This document shows, one piece after another, positions 5,088 to 5,511 of a stretch of 5,511 nt of DNA (the first letter of the stretch is position 1; each line of letters starts with the position of its first letter). The stretch comes from Candidatus Zixiibacteriota bacterium. Lineage in GTDB: Bacteria; Zixibacteria; MSB-5A5; SM1-73. The stretch covers positions 1 to 5,511 of the forward strand of contig JAOZNS010000177.1 of assembly GCA_029933635.1 (NCBI GenBank), written 5' to 3'. A program made the translations under genes and the position numbers. Below the pieces are notes generated by a model. The model saw only the letters and a list, made by a program, of their open reading frames with translations. It ran no database searches and had not been told where the DNA came from.

Positions 5088-5511
5088 CTAAAATGGATAG
5101 AACCTTGCTTCGGTCCAGTAATCCTCCTGCAAAAGCTTCTGCTGTTTCACCAGAGCCCTCAGATGCTCCCCCTCCCAATCAGCCAGGTAGTTGAAAAGCA
5201 TTTTAACCTCTTTATCTTCGCTTTGCTGGGCTGATTTCTTATAGAAATCGATCGAGTTTTTCTCCAAAAGGATGCCGATGGAGAGGGCGGTCATCTCGAA
5301 ATGAGCCTGACTTAACCTCTGTTTGAATTCTTCGGAAAAGATGGGACTTTCTGATGTGGTCTCCAGGATGTGCTTCATATCCTTCACCTGATCGAACTTA
5401 AACTCTTGCTTCTTCCTGATCTTTTGATATAAGCTTTTGAGTATCTCCGCATGATTGGTTTCGTCTTTAGCTAAGGAGGCAAAGACCTCCTTTCCTTTGA
5501 CGTCTTGGGTT
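5088..5511 (-). CDS. Rubrerythrin-type ferritin-like protein, N-terminus outside window
   Basis: The last 140 codons are visible, ending with TAG at 5090-5088. The frame is open to the right edge, so the true start is outside; a GTG at 5387 is internal because the coding pattern continues upstream of it. Two ExxH-type metal motifs of a four-helix diiron bundle are present: DETNHAEIL (visible residues 16-24), and EGEH in LADWEGEHL. Before the second lies a helix with LLEKNSIDFYKK, where the Glu is a likely ligand. The first-helix Glu would be in the missing part. The gene ends soon after the bundle with YWTEARFYPF, with no C-terminal rubredoxin domain. Relatives act in peroxide reduction or iron handling, mostly in anaerobes, and some lack a proven role. 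Its promoter is outside the window. Confidence 0.82.
   Translation of the reverse strand, partial: TQDVKGKEVFASLAKDETNHAEILKSLYQKIRKKQEFKFDQVKDMKHILETTSESPIFSEEFKQRLSQAHFEMTALSIGILLEKNSIDFYKKSAQQSEDKEVKMLFNYLADWEGEHLRALVKQQKLLQEDYWTEARFYPF

Overview
The window comes from a bacterium. It carries ssrA (tmRNA), a lipoprotein with a signal peptide, a PTS EIIA domain and clear sigma70-type promoter boxes. GC looks moderate, in the mid-40s percent by eye. A DRG/Obg-like TGS GTPase, a rubrerythrin-like protein, an exported beta-propeller/transglutaminase fusion and repeat-rich gaps suit an uncultured, probably anaerobic or microaerophilic Gram-negative-type lineage. The sequence alone does not settle the phylum.

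Every gene I can support is on the minus strand, so transcription runs from the right edge to the left. In that order: (1) the C-terminal part of a rubrerythrin-type ferritin-like protein (5511-5088, N-terminus outside the window); (2) a GTG-started GTPase with an N-terminal helical region, a G domain and a C-terminal TGS domain (4889-3900); (3) a small NTF2-like lipoprotein with a good promoter (3725-3291); (4) a secreted protein with five beta-propeller blades and a transglutaminase-like Cys-His-Asp domain (3150-1513); (5) a repeat-rich gap (1512-1095); (6) tmRNA (1094-735), with tag ADYSYALAA and no encoded CCA; (7) a gap with no clear gene (734-458); (8) an almost complete PTS EIIA type-2 domain protein (457-1, C-terminus outside the window).

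The lipoprotein and the propeller-transglutaminase may form a small unit of exported proteins driven by the promoter at 3773-3801. The GTPase (ribosome-linked family) and ssrA (ribosome rescue) both touch translation, but nothing in the sequence links them. The least explained signal is the gap 1095-1512. It holds three short palindromes built alike (8-bp arms, 2-nt loop, related outer flanks) with different core sequences, two C/G-rich palindromes and one larger nested inverted repeat. This looks like a cluster of dispersed intergenic repeats. No CRISPR array, transposase or obvious defence system is present.
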